36,826 nt of DNA from Verrucomicrobia subdivision 3 bacterium UBA693 (GTDB lineage: Bacteria > Verrucomicrobiota > Verrucomicrobiia > Limisphaerales > UBA8199): positions 1 through 36,826 of the forward strand of contig DBMR01000123.1 of the NCBI GenBank assembly GCA_002298785.1, read 5' to 3'. Position numbers and translations under genes: made by a program. Numbering within the stretch: position 1 is the first letter of the stretch; the number at the start of each line of letters is the position of its first letter. Below are positions 1-8,774 of this stretch, piece after piece. The notes below the pieces were generated by a model. The model was not told the origin of the DNA. It made no database searches and worked only from the letters and a program-made list of their open reading frames with translations.

Positions 1-13
1 TTCAGCGGAATCA

Positions 14-68
14 GTATTGACAGTTATCCGCACTACTTAGCGTAATAATTTTATTTAACTGTCAATAC
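14..68. repeat. Palindromic repeat element at the 3' end of recG
   Basis: A perfect 13-bp inverted repeat is present: GTATTGACAGTTA at 14-26 and TAACTGTCAATAC at 56-68, separated by a 29-bp AT-rich centre. On the minus strand it is preceded by a GGGGTCAGTCCTTG-type sequence (about 70-83). It overlaps the recG stop codon (51-53), so the last codons of recG come from this element. It resembles a small non-autonomous palindromic (REP/MITE-like) element. No transposase is visible here, so the class is inferred. Its position at the window edge also fits a contig broken at a dispersed repeat. Confidence 0.6.
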
Positions 69-2096
69 CAAGGACTGACCCCGTGCGATTTTGATCAGGT
101 CCAGATCAGTCGCGAAGTCTGCAAATTTGAATTTCGGCACCCCGCTCTGTTGCTGACCGAGCATTTCGCCCGGGCCACGCAACTGAAGGTCGGCCTCCGC
201 GATTCGAAAGCCGTCGGTGGTGTCCTCCAGCACTTTTAGCCGCTTGCGGATTTCCGGCTGATTCTTCCCAGCCATCAATATGCAGTATGATTCATGTCCG
301 CCACGACCGATACGCCCGCGCAACTGATGGAGCTGCGCGAGGCCAAACTGTTCGGCATTCTCAATCAGCATCAAAGTGGCGTTCGGCACATCCACCCCCA
401 CTTCGATCAACGAGGTCGCCAGCAGGACCTGCACTCGATTGCTTCGGAAAGCATCCATCACCGCCTCCTTTTCTTCCGGCCGCAACCGTCCGTGCAGTAG
501 CCCGCATTGGCAGGGTGCCAGGTTGCGCTGCCATTTGGCCATTTCCACCACGACCGCTTTCACACCGCCAGTGGTTTCCTCGACCCGCGGGTACACCACG
601 TATGCCTGGCGACCCTGATCGATCGTACGGCGTACAAATTCCACGACATCAGGCAGGCGCGATGCATCGCGTACGAAAGTTCGAATTCGCCCCCGGCCGG
701 GCGGCATTTGGTCAATAGTGGAAAGGTCGAGATCGCCGTACAACGTAAGCCCCAGCGTGCGCGGGATGGGGGTTGCGGTCATGACCAACAAATGTGGGTA
801 ATGACCTTTTCTCAAAAACTCTTCCCGTTGCGCCACACCAAATTTGTGTTGCTCGTCGATGATCACCAGTCCCAGGTCGGGAACCTCAAAGCCATCCTGA
901 ACCAAGGCGTGCGTACCCACAAACAGCGACGGCTTGGAGTCAAGCGCGTCAGGACGAGAGCCTGAGAACGCCGTCTTCGCACTGCCGGTATGCAGTTCCA
1001 CATTAACCGGGAATCCCTCCAACCATCGCCGGAGCGTTTGGTAATGCTGCTGCGCCAGAATTTCTGTCGGGGCCATCAGCGCCGCGTTGAATTTGCATTC
1101 AAGTGCCATCAATGCGGCGCAGGCAGCGACGACCGTCTTGCCGGAACCGACGTCTCCCTGCAACAGGCGGCGCATCGGGTGCACACCTTTCATGTCCTTG
1201 CGAATTTCGCGCAGCACCTGAGTCTGAGCCTCAGTGAGCCGGAAACCGAGGCGCTTCAAGAGCGGACGGATCAACTCATTGGTGCCGCCACAAGGCAGGG
1301 CGGTGGCTTTGCTTTGAAACCTCAGCCGACGCTCGCGAATCTGCCGCTGGAGATCAACCCACTCCTCCAGAGCCAACCGGTCCCGCGCTCGCTCCGCGTC
1401 GGCAGGATTTTCGGGGAAGTGCAAGGCCCGCACCGCCTGGGCGCGCGTCATGGATAGCAGGGCAAGTTCCCCGCTACTACCAGGCGACACGGCTGGGCCA
1501 TCCTTCGCTTCAGGCAACTTCGGGGTCCAGCGATCCACGACCAATGCCCCGAACGACTCCAGCGAGCGCCAAATCAATCCGCGCAGCCACCGCTGCGGCA
1601 GCCCTTCGGTGAGCGGGTAAACCGGCGTAATGCGGTTGAAATGGATGAACCTCTCTTCGCCGGGATCAATCACCTCGGTCTCCGGATGATCCATCGTGCG
1701 TGGCTTGAGCCCGAGCGGTCGCCCGTAAACAATCACCTCGTCACCTTTGGCGAAGTATCTTTCCATGTAGGGCAGGTTCCACCACCGGCAATGTAGCCGG
1801 GCAGTGCCGTCGTCGAGAATCAACTCGAAGACCGACTTGGTATGTTTGGCGAACCACTTGACGCCGCCAGCCAGCACCGTGCCACGCACCGTGGCCGGTT
1901 CGTGTAATTGCAGCTTCGCAATCGACAGGAGGTGCCGCCGATCTTCATAGCGCGCCGGGCGGTGCAGGAGCAAATCTTCCAACGTGCGAATGTCCAACCG
2001 CTCCAACTGCGCCGCCCGCTCGGCGCCCACGCCGAAAAGCATGGTCACCGGGCTGGTTAACTGGATTTCCCGCGGGCTGGCAGATTTGGCCGGCAT
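51..2096 (-). CDS. recG: ATP-dependent DNA helicase RecG, altered C-terminus
   Basis: RecG is the cytoplasmic superfamily 2 helicase that remodels stalled replication forks and Holliday junctions. Visible here are the N-terminal wedge/OB region (about residues 15-150), Walker A GDVGSGKT near residue 315, the DEQH box near 414 followed by HKFGVAQ, the TATPIPRT motif near 440, and the C-terminal helicase motif QLRGRIGRG near 590. The ATG at 2096 (MPAKSASP) is preferred because the longer frame would begin with TTG at 2150. The domain set is complete up to the FADFATDLDL segment, but the protein then ends abruptly in a tail encoded by the palindromic repeat at 14-68. RecG proteins usually carry roughly 20-30 further residues. 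Loss of that tail may or may not matter: all helicase motifs are intact. Identity is certain; activity is not. Confidence 0.95.
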   Translation of the reverse strand: MPAKSASPREIQLTSPVTMLFGVGAERAAQLERLDIRTLEDLLLHRPARYEDRRHLLSIAKLQLHEPATVRGTVLAGGVKWFAKHTKSVFELILDDGTARLHCRWWNLPYMERYFAKGDEVIVYGRPLGLKPRTMDHPETEVIDPGEERFIHFNRITPVYPLTEGLPQRWLRGLIWRSLESFGALVVDRWTPKLPEAKDGPAVSPGSSGELALLSMTRAQAVRALHFPENPADAERARDRLALEEWVDLQRQIRERRLRFQSKATALPCGGTNELIRPLLKRLGFRLTEAQTQVLREIRKDMKGVHPMRRLLQGDVGSGKTVVAACAALMALECKFNAALMAPTEILAQQHYQTLRRWLEGFPVNVELHTGSAKTAFSGSRPDALDSKPSLFVGTHALVQDGFEVPDLGLVIIDEQHKFGVAQREEFLRKGHYPHLLVMTATPIPRTLGLTLYGDLDLSTIDQMPPGRGRIRTFVRDASRLPDVVEFVRRTIDQGRQAYVVYPRVEETTGGVKAVVVEMAKWQRNLAPCQCGLLHGRLRPEEKEAVMDAFRSNRVQVLLATSLIEVGVDVPNATLMLIENAEQFGLAQLHQLRGRIGRGGHESYCILMAGKNQPEIRKRLKVLEDTTDGFRIAEADLQLRGPGEMLGQQQSGVPKFKFADFATDLDLIKIARGQSLVLTVK

Positions 2097-2244
2097 GGCC
2101 CGGAAAATACCGCGCCCCCTTGCTGGCGGCAAGCAGCACGAAACCAACAACTACCCGTCGACACGCGAGAAGAGCACTTAGGTAACGAGCACATTCCCGC
2201 GAATCGGCGTCTTCACACTCCCCAACGGAAGCTATCAGACGGAC

Positions 2245-2613
2245 TCACATGTCGTGTGGCGACAGCCCAATGCCCACAATGCTACAAGCCTGGATAACAT
2301 TAAGCCCAAGTCGGGCTGCCTCCGCCAAAACTTCTGGAGATTCCGTGCCTGGATTTAGCCATAATTCGTCGCAGCCGCGCGCCTGGATCTCCGGCAGTAA
2401 TTTCAATAACACGGACGGCGGGAGATAGACGCTAATGGTCCCGGGACGTTCCGGCACCTCGCCGACGCGTTGAAAGGCGGGAATACCTTCGATCTGCGTC
2501 TCCCGCGGATTCACTGGAAACACGCGGTAGCCCTGGCTTTGAAAAGCGCGCACCGCTTTATTGCCATACTTGGAGCGATCACTGGACGCGCCGATAATTG
2601 CGACTGTCTTCAT
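2245..2613 (-). CDS. CoA-binding domain protein (YccU-like)
   Basis: This small 122-residue cytoplasmic protein is a single Rossmann-like CoA-binding domain. It begins MKTVAIIGASSDRSKYGNKA, a glycine-rich nucleotide-binding loop typical of the CoA_binding_2 family, and contains the family segments FPVNPRE, SVYLPP and LWLNPGTES. The length matches the stand-alone family (about 120-150 residues). The ATG at 2613 is chosen because the family domain starts there and a GGGGGA sequence lies about 10 bases upstream; an in-frame start at 2691 would add 26 unrelated residues. The biological role of the family is poorly known. It is apparently monocistronic, downstream of nothing obvious, and unrelated to recG. 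Confidence 0.88.
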   Translation of the reverse strand: MKTVAIIGASSDRSKYGNKAVRAFQSQGYRVFPVNPRETQIEGIPAFQRVGEVPERPGTISVYLPPSVLLKLLPEIQARGCDELWLNPGTESPEVLAEAARLGLNVIQACSIVGIGLSPHDM

Positions 2614-2833
2614 CGACTGAATATCCCCCAGAATCAGCCACTCGCAACTTGCTTCCCGGGACCGCCCACCTTTCTGCCTCAGGCCTGCCATGTTCCACCG
2701 CCGACTCCCTCCAGCAACTCGTGACTCGCTTCCAGGTAACTTTACCTGTAACGTCAGGTTATTCAGAGACGTCTAATCCCCTGACCGTCAGCGGGCTCCA
2801 GGTGATCACGGCCGCCGGCAGGTTGTCGTAAAA

Positions 2834-4411
2834 ATGTACCTTATCCGCATCTTAGTAGCTGTGATGCTGTTGTTTAGCGACAGTGCATCTGCCGTTGAGG
2901 CCTCCCCGAACCCTTATGAGATGCCGGAGTTCACCACCAAACCGACCGCCTTGGACGAGCTGGTTTGGTCGCGATTGGAAAAGCTGGATCTCAAACCCGC
3001 ACGTCCCTGTTCCGATGCGGTCTTTTTGCGACGCGTTTACCTGGATGTCATCGGCACCTTGCCCACGGTCAAAGAAGCCACGCGGTTCTATGCCGATCGC
3101 TCCCCCAACAAACGGGCGGCATTGATCGACCAACTGCTGGCCCGGGATGAATACACCGATTACTGGACCATGAAATGGTGCGATGTCCTCCGGGTGAAAG
3201 CCGAGTTCCCCATCAACCTCTGGCCGAATGCGGCCCAGGCTTATCACCGCTGGATCCGGACGGCGATCCGGGACAATCTGCCCTACGACCAGTTTGCGCG
3301 CGCGCTGTTGACCTCGAGCGGCAGCAACTTCCGGGTGGCGCCGGTAAATTTCTATCGCGCCATGCAGAACCGCGAACCGACGGGCATAGCGCAGACGGTG
3401 GCGCTGACTTTTATGGGGCAGCGCGCCGACAAATGGCCGGCGGAACGCCAGGAGCAATTGGCCGCTTTCTTCAACAAGATCGGCGCCAAAAGCACCCAGG
3501 AATGGAAAGAGGAAATCATCTTCTTCGACCCTTCAAAGACAAATACGGAATCACTCGCGGCAGTGCGATTTCCCGATGGCTCGGTCGCGCGCCTCGAATC
3601 TGACGCCGACCCGCGAATCGTCTTTGCGGATTGGCTGGTCCGGCCGGAGAACCCCTACTTCACCCGGGCGGTTGCCAACCGCTACTGGTGCTGGCTGCTG
3701 GGCCGTGGCATTGTTCACGAGGTAGACGATCTGCGCCCGGACAATCCCCCAGCAAATCCCGAGCTGCTGGCCTATCTGGAGCGCGAACTGCGCAGCGCCA
3801 AGTACGACCTGAAACAATTGCTGCGGCTCATTCTCAATTCTCACACCTACCAACTCTCCTCGCTGCCGGCAGACACTGAGCACGTTGAGCTGGCACGGGC
3901 CAATTTCGCCTTTTACCCAGTGCGCCGCCTCGACGCCGAGGTTCTGATCGACGCGCTCAACGAGATCACCGGAGGAAAGGAGCAATATACCAGTGCAATT
4001 CCCGAGCCGTTCACTTTTATCCCGGAAGATTTCCGCTCCATCAGCCTCCCGGATGGCAGCATTAGCAGCCCCTTCCTGGAAATGTTTGGCCGGCCTCCAC
4101 GCGACACAGGACTGGAATCCGAACGCAACAACCGCCTGACTGCGGCTCAACGCTTGCATCTGCTCAACTCGAGCCAATTACAGCGCAAGCTCGAGGGCAG
4201 CACACGGCTGGAACATTTTCTGAATGCCAGCACCGTGACACGTCCGGAACTGGCCGGCTTGTACCTCACGATTTTGTCCCGGTACCCGGCCGATGCGGAA
4301 GCGGAGGTCGCGCTCGCCTATTATCAAAAGAATAAGACGAAATCCCGCGAAGCGGCCCTGGACCTGGCCTGGGCACTCATTAACAGCGCGGAGTTCCTGT
4401 ATCGCCATTAG
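2834..4411 (+). CDS. DUF1549/DUF1553 secreted protein
   Basis: This 525-residue protein has an N-terminal signal peptide (MYLIRILVAVMLLFSDSASA). A DUF1549 domain follows (about 35-215; DELVWSRLEKLDLKP, RRVYLDVIGTLPT, and YTDYWTMKWCDVLRVK), then a DUF1553 domain (about 255-510; DPRIVFADWLVRPENPYFTRAVANRYW, shown here in two parts, and LLRLILNSHTYQ). These families are abundant in Planctomycetota and Verrucomicrobiota. Their biochemical function is not established; links to heme (cytochrome-fused relatives) and to polysaccharide use are proposed. This copy is the short form, without a fused cytochrome or Ig-like domain. It is the first gene of an operon, 14 bases ahead of the DUF1501 gene, the usual partner. 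Confidence 0.9.
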   Translation: MYLIRILVAVMLLFSDSASAVEASPNPYEMPEFTTKPTALDELVWSRLEKLDLKPARPCSDAVFLRRVYLDVIGTLPTVKEATRFYADRSPNKRAALIDQLLARDEYTDYWTMKWCDVLRVKAEFPINLWPNAAQAYHRWIRTAIRDNLPYDQFARALLTSSGSNFRVAPVNFYRAMQNREPTGIAQTVALTFMGQRADKWPAERQEQLAAFFNKIGAKSTQEWKEEIIFFDPSKTNTESLAAVRFPDGSVARLESDADPRIVFADWLVRPENPYFTRAVANRYWCWLLGRGIVHEVDDLRPDNPPANPELLAYLERELRSAKYDLKQLLRLILNSHTYQLSSLPADTEHVELARANFAFYPVRRLDAEVLIDALNEITGGKEQYTSAIPEPFTFIPEDFRSISLPDGSISSPFLEMFGRPPRDTGLESERNNRLTAAQRLHLLNSSQLQRKLEGSTRLEHFLNASTVTRPELAGLYLTILSRYPADAEAEVALAYYQKNKTKSREAALDLAWALINSAEFLYRH

Positions 4412-4425
4412 ATCCTGCTCACGCC

Positions 4426-5826
4426 ATGAAGATTGATCTCTACACCGACGGCACGCCGATGATGTTCTCGGACGATCCGATGACGCGACGACAGGCATTG
4501 AAGGCCGGATTGCTGGCGACCGCCGGCTTGTTGCTCCCGGGACGCGCGCTCGTGGGCCCCCTCAGTGCGGCCAACCGTGCTTCCGACCCTGCTGCGGCCA
4601 CCCCCACGACGGCGCAACCCCGGGCCAAAGCCGTCATTCAAATCTGGCTTTGGGGCGGCTCGTGCCACATCGACACATTCGACCCCAAACCTACGGCGGG
4701 ACGCGATTACATTGGGCAATTTGAAAAACCCATCGCCACCAACGTGGACGGAATCCAGCTCAATGAACTGCTGCCGGTGCTGGCAAAAACCGCGGACAAG
4801 TTCTCCCTGATCCGCAGCATGACCCACGGCAACAACGGGCATGAAACCGCCTCTTACCTGGTGCAGACCGGCCGCCAACCTGGCGATCGCCAAGTGTACC
4901 CTTCCATGGGCGCCGTGGTGTCCCTGTTCAAAGGTTATGATGCCGGATACAAAGGCTTGATCCCGCCCTATGTGGTGCTGACCGAACCGCAAGGAAGGTT
5001 TTCGGAGGCCGGTTTTCTCGGCTCACGCTTCAAGCCGTATGCGACTGGCGGCGATCCGGGGCAAACCCGGTTTGCCGTGGAAGGAGTGGTGGCACCCGGC
5101 ATCACCGAAGCACGCCAGCAATCGCGCCGGGACCTGCTGCACAACTTGAATACCCTCGAGCACGCGTTGAAAAGCGACCCGCAAATCGAGAACGCCGCCG
5201 AGTGCGAAAAGCAGGCCTACGATTTGATCCTGGGCGATGCCGGCAAAGTTTTTGATCTGGCCCAGGAAAAGGATGCGTTGCGGGAACGCTATGGGCGCAA
5301 CACCTTCGGCCAGTCGTGCCTGATGGCCCGTCGTCTGGTGGAAAAGGGCGTCCCCTACATCACCATCAATTACAAAGGTTGGGACACGCACAAACAACAT
5401 TTTCAGACCATGCGCCGCAAGTTGCCCGAGCTCGATAAAGGACTGGCAACGCTCCTCCAGGATTTGCAGGAGCGCGGGCTGCTCGGTAGCACGATCGTCT
5501 GGTGCTGTGGGGAATTTGGTCGCACGCCAAAAGTGCTATGGGAAGCGCCATGGAATGGCGGCCGCAATCATTTCGGCAAGGTCTTCTCTGCCCTGGTCGC
5601 AGGCGGCGGCTTTAAGGGCGGCCAGGTGCTGGGCGCTTCGAATGCCACGGGTGAGGAAGTCAAAGACCGCCCTGTCTATCCCTGCGACCTCATCGGCACC
5701 ATGTACGACTTGCTGGGCATTGACACTAACGCCCGGCTGCCTCATCCCCAGGGCCTGGATACGCGCGTCTCACCGCCGCTGGGAGATAAAACCGCTTCCG
5801 GTGGTCGCCTGGTCGAGTTGATCTAA
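4426..5826 (+). CDS. DUF1501 family protein, Tat-exported
   Basis: This 466-residue protein belongs to the DUF1501 family, whose fold is related to alkaline phosphatases and sulfatases. A twin-arginine signal lies at about residues 18-50 (MTRRQALKAGLLATAGLLLPG), so export in a folded state is expected. Family segments include WLWGGSCHIDTFDPKP, SMTHGNNGHETASYLVQTGR, the WDTHKQHF block and the C-terminal GEFGRTPK and GRNHFGK blocks, where His and Asp residues would sit around the metal site. It follows the DUF1549/1553 gene by 14 bases and precedes the PPC gene by 12 bases. The exact reaction is unknown; a hydrolase acting on sulfate or phosphate esters is the fold-based guess. Confidence 0.9.
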   Translation: MKIDLYTDGTPMMFSDDPMTRRQALKAGLLATAGLLLPGRALVGPLSAANRASDPAAATPTTAQPRAKAVIQIWLWGGSCHIDTFDPKPTAGRDYIGQFEKPIATNVDGIQLNELLPVLAKTADKFSLIRSMTHGNNGHETASYLVQTGRQPGDRQVYPSMGAVVSLFKGYDAGYKGLIPPYVVLTEPQGRFSEAGFLGSRFKPYATGGDPGQTRFAVEGVVAPGITEARQQSRRDLLHNLNTLEHALKSDPQIENAAECEKQAYDLILGDAGKVFDLAQEKDALRERYGRNTFGQSCLMARRLVEKGVPYITINYKGWDTHKQHFQTMRRKLPELDKGLATLLQDLQERGLLGSTIVWCCGEFGRTPKVLWEAPWNGGRNHFGKVFSALVAGGGFKGGQVLGASNATGEEVKDRPVYPCDLIGTMYDLLGIDTNARLPHPQGLDTRVSPPLGDKTASGGRLVELI

Positions 5827-5838
5827 AGGGTCGCACCC

Positions 5839-8211
5839 ATGAAAAACTCCTCCAGATCCGATCAGCCCTCTGCATTCCCTTCGGAACTCCGGACACTCCG
5901 TCGAATTACCTCCAACAGACGGTCCGTGCTGGTCCTGGTCGTCCTGCTGGTGGCGCTGGGTGCCTCCGCACAAACCAGTGGCTCGCGCATTGGCTACGTG
6001 TATCCGGCCGGAGGGAAACAAGGCACGGTGTTTTCGGTGACGGTGGGCGGACAATTCCTGGAAGGGGTCGCGAGCGCCACCTTTACCGGAACAGGAGTCA
6101 CGGCCGAACTCGTGGAATACGACCGTCCCTTGAATCAGAAGCAGATCAATGACCTCCGCGACCGGCTCCGCGAACTCCAGGACAAGCGGGCGAGCATTGC
6201 CAAACAAAACTCGCGCAAAAGCCGCAAGACTGACGCCCCAGGCGAGACGAAACTGGTTTGGACCCCGGCAGAAGAAAAGGAACTTGCAGAAATTCGCACC
6301 AAAATGGAGGCGTTTCAACGGCGGCCCAGCACCCCCGCGATCGCCGAATCCGCGATCCTGCGTGTCACGGTGGAGAGCAACGCGCCCGCCGGTCCGCGTG
6401 AATTACGGTTGGTCGCCAACCAGGGATTGTCCAATCCACTGCTCTTCTACGTAGGAACGCTGCCTGAAATTACGGAACCGCGGCCGGCCCAGGAAAATTA
6501 CACTGGCCGATTTCGCATACCGAAGCTGGCGAACGAGCAAACCCCGATCAAATCACGGCCGCCAATTTCATTCACCGCTCCCGCCACAATCAACGGCCAG
6601 ATTTTCCCGAGTGAAGTGGATCGCTACCAGTTCCACGCGCGCCAGGGCCAAAGCTTGATCGCAGTGATCAACGCGCGGGACTTGATCCCTTACCTGGCGG
6701 ATGCCGTTCCCGGATGGTTTCAAGCCACGCTCGCCGTTTACGACGACAAAGGCCGCGAACTAGCCTACGACGATGACTTCCGCTTTCACCCGGATCCGGT
6801 GCTGCACCTGGTCATACCGCGGGACGGCGAATACACCGTGGAAATCAAAGACGCCATCTACCGTGGACGGGAGGACTTTGTTTACCGGCTGACGGTCGGT
6901 GAACTGCCGTACCTCACCGGCAGTTATCCCCTGGGCGCACCCGCAGGGGCTGAGGCGGAGGTGGATTTGCAGGGTTGGAACCTCACGACGAAACATCTCA
7001 AGAAAGCGCCCGCTAACAGGGGCTCGGAGGAACCATCGCTGCTAACGCCGGCAGAAACCGGCACCATTAATGCCCTACCCTTCGCTCGCGGGGACTTGCC
7101 CGAGGTGACGGAGAAAGAACCCAACAATAACCTGAGCCAGGCCCAGGTCATTCCCTTGGGCACGATCGTCAATGGGCGCATTGATTCGAGCGGAGACACG
7201 GATGTTTTCGAGTTGCGCGGGGAAGCCGGCAAGGTCCTGGTGGCAGAGGTTACCGCTCGCCGTCTGGGATCTCCGCTCGATTCGCTCGTGAAGGTGGTGG
7301 CTGCCGATGGACGCGTTATTGCGATCAACGACGACTTTGAAGACAAAGGCGCCGGGCTTGAAACGCATCATGCCGATTCCTATGTGCGAGTTGCGTTGCC
7401 GACGAACGGCCTCTATTACGTTTTTTTGAGTGATTCCCAGGGAAAAGGAGGGCCTGAGTTTGCGTACCGCCTGCGCTTGAGCACGCCGCGCCCGGACTTT
7501 GAGCTGCGCCTCGTTCCCTCCAGCCTGACCCTGCGCACTCGCGTCAGCCAGGCCATCACCTGCTACGCCCTGCGCAAAGACGGCTTCACAAATCAAATCA
7601 AGTTAACCCTGCTGGACGCCCCCGCCGGTTATACATTAACCGGGGGCACCATACCTGCGGGCCAGGACCAGGTCCGGGCCACGCTTTCGGCGCCACCCGA
7701 CGCCGAGGCCACAATGCTGTGCTTGAAGGTGCTGGGGCGAGCCACCATCGAAGGGCGCGAAATCACCCACGACGCCCAGCCGTGCGAGGATTTGATGCAG
7801 GCGTTTTTTTATCGACACCTGGTTCCGTCGCGCGACCTCGTTGTACTGGTGCGGAACCAAATCTTTTCACGCGAATCCGTGCGTATCGTAGGAGATGGTC
7901 CGGTAAAAATACCCGCTGGCGGCACGGGAAAAATCCTGCTGGCCGGCGCGCCGAGTGGATTTGTGGACCGCGTGCAACTGGAACTAAGCGAAGCCCCCCA
8001 GGGTCTCCATATAGAAAAGGTCGCGATGAACCGGGGCCAGGCGGAAATCACGGTCGCCAGTGATGCCAGCGCCGTCCAGGGCACGCGCGGCAACCTCATC
8101 GTCAATGTGTTGGCCGGCAGAAACACCGGGGCCAAAAACGCCAAGGCACCTGCCCGGCGCATGGTGGTCGGCACACTACCCGCCATCCCTTTTGAAATCG
8201 TCGGCCCCTGA
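5839..8211 (+). CDS. Secreted PPC-domain protein of the DUF1501 operon
   Basis: This 790-residue exported protein starts after a hydrophobic segment near residues 30-45 (VLVLVVLLVALGASAQ). An IPT/TIG-like strand region follows at about 50-95 (IGYVYPAGGKQGTVFSVTVGG), then a charged helical stretch rich in Lys, Glu and Arg at about 100-160. Two bacterial pre-peptidase C-terminal (PPC) domains are recognisable: about 250-355 (EVDRYQFHARQGQSLI, YDDDFRF) and about 423-550 (EKEPNNNLSQAQVIPLG, DTDVFELRGEAGK). The remainder is beta-rich and unassigned. No peptidase domain is present, so it is likely a binding or structural partner. The DUF1549-DUF1501-PPC order is a recurring trio in these phyla, which supports joint function on the cell surface or in the periplasm. 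Confidence 0.85.
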   Translation: MKNSSRSDQPSAFPSELRTLRRITSNRRSVLVLVVLLVALGASAQTSGSRIGYVYPAGGKQGTVFSVTVGGQFLEGVASATFTGTGVTAELVEYDRPLNQKQINDLRDRLRELQDKRASIAKQNSRKSRKTDAPGETKLVWTPAEEKELAEIRTKMEAFQRRPSTPAIAESAILRVTVESNAPAGPRELRLVANQGLSNPLLFYVGTLPEITEPRPAQENYTGRFRIPKLANEQTPIKSRPPISFTAPATINGQIFPSEVDRYQFHARQGQSLIAVINARDLIPYLADAVPGWFQATLAVYDDKGRELAYDDDFRFHPDPVLHLVIPRDGEYTVEIKDAIYRGREDFVYRLTVGELPYLTGSYPLGAPAGAEAEVDLQGWNLTTKHLKKAPANRGSEEPSLLTPAETGTINALPFARGDLPEVTEKEPNNNLSQAQVIPLGTIVNGRIDSSGDTDVFELRGEAGKVLVAEVTARRLGSPLDSLVKVVAADGRVIAINDDFEDKGAGLETHHADSYVRVALPTNGLYYVFLSDSQGKGGPEFAYRLRLSTPRPDFELRLVPSSLTLRTRVSQAITCYALRKDGFTNQIKLTLLDAPAGYTLTGGTIPAGQDQVRATLSAPPDAEATMLCLKVLGRATIEGREITHDAQPCEDLMQAFFYRHLVPSRDLVVLVRNQIFSRESVRIVGDGPVKIPAGGTGKILLAGAPSGFVDRVQLELSEAPQGLHIEKVAMNRGQAEITVASDASAVQGTRGNLIVNVLAGRNTGAKNAKAPARRMVVGTLPAIPFEIVGP

Positions 8212-8252
8212 CCGGCAACAGCCGCTGCCGTCCCCCCCGCTGAATGGCACAA

Positions 8253-8594
8253 TTAAGTCGCAGGGACCATAGCCGCTGAAGCGGCTGCTTCGTCACGCCG
8301 ACGCTTTTCCTTCACCGCCAGCATGTTCTCGCCTGAAGCGACATTCGCCAAAGCGATGGTGGCGAGGTCAGTCCCAAAGCCTTTTAAGCGGTTATGCCAC
8401 AAACCCTCGCCGGTAGTTGCATCGAGGCAGAAAAGCTCACCACAACAAGTCGCGAAAATTGCACGGTCGTGCAACACCACGTTCACAAAGCCCGCGCCTT
8501 TTAGATGCATGGCCCAAACCTGTTCGCCCGTCGCACGATTCAACGCCACTACCGATCCCTTGATGCCGATGAAAACCAATTCCGAGCATTTCAT
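8253..8594 (-). CDS. Short PQQ-repeat (beta-propeller blade) protein
   Basis: This 113-residue protein contains PQQ-like repeat blades: SVVALNRATGEQVWAMHLKG and ELFCLDATTGEGLWHNRLKG, each with the Ala/Cys-Leu-(Asn/Asp)-x-x-Thr-Gly-x-x-x-Trp signature. Only two to three blades fit in this length, far short of a six- to eight-bladed propeller, so it may oligomerise or be a remnant. No signal peptide is seen. The ATG at 8594 (MKCSELVFIG) is preferred to the longer frame from 8708 because a GAAGACGG sequence precedes it and the added residues look non-coding. It is convergent with the PPC gene (41 bp between ends). The function is unknown. Confidence 0.7.
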   Translation of the reverse strand: MKCSELVFIGIKGSVVALNRATGEQVWAMHLKGAGFVNVVLHDRAIFATCCGELFCLDATTGEGLWHNRLKGFGTDLATIALANVASGENMLAVKEKRRRDEAAASAAMVPAT

Positions 8595-8774
8595 AAGATA
8601 CCGTCTTCGTTCAGGATGTTTAAAAATCTGCCTTAGAGCCAGACCGGGCGTTTGACAGGCGGATCCCGGGCCCACGGCCAGACTACGACCGCGATTCTGA
8701 ACGTTCAATTACAACAGCACCCCCATTTTATACAGAACGTTCCCGTCAACTCGCTCACTTCCCGGTGGCGGCAG

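Noticed and set aside
3551..4177. Long opposite-strand open frames inside the DUF1549/1553 gene (and similar ones under most large genes)
   Set aside because: They are shadows of high-GC coding sequence: Arg/Pro/Ala/Gln-rich low-complexity translations with no recognisable domains, each fully covered by a convincing gene.
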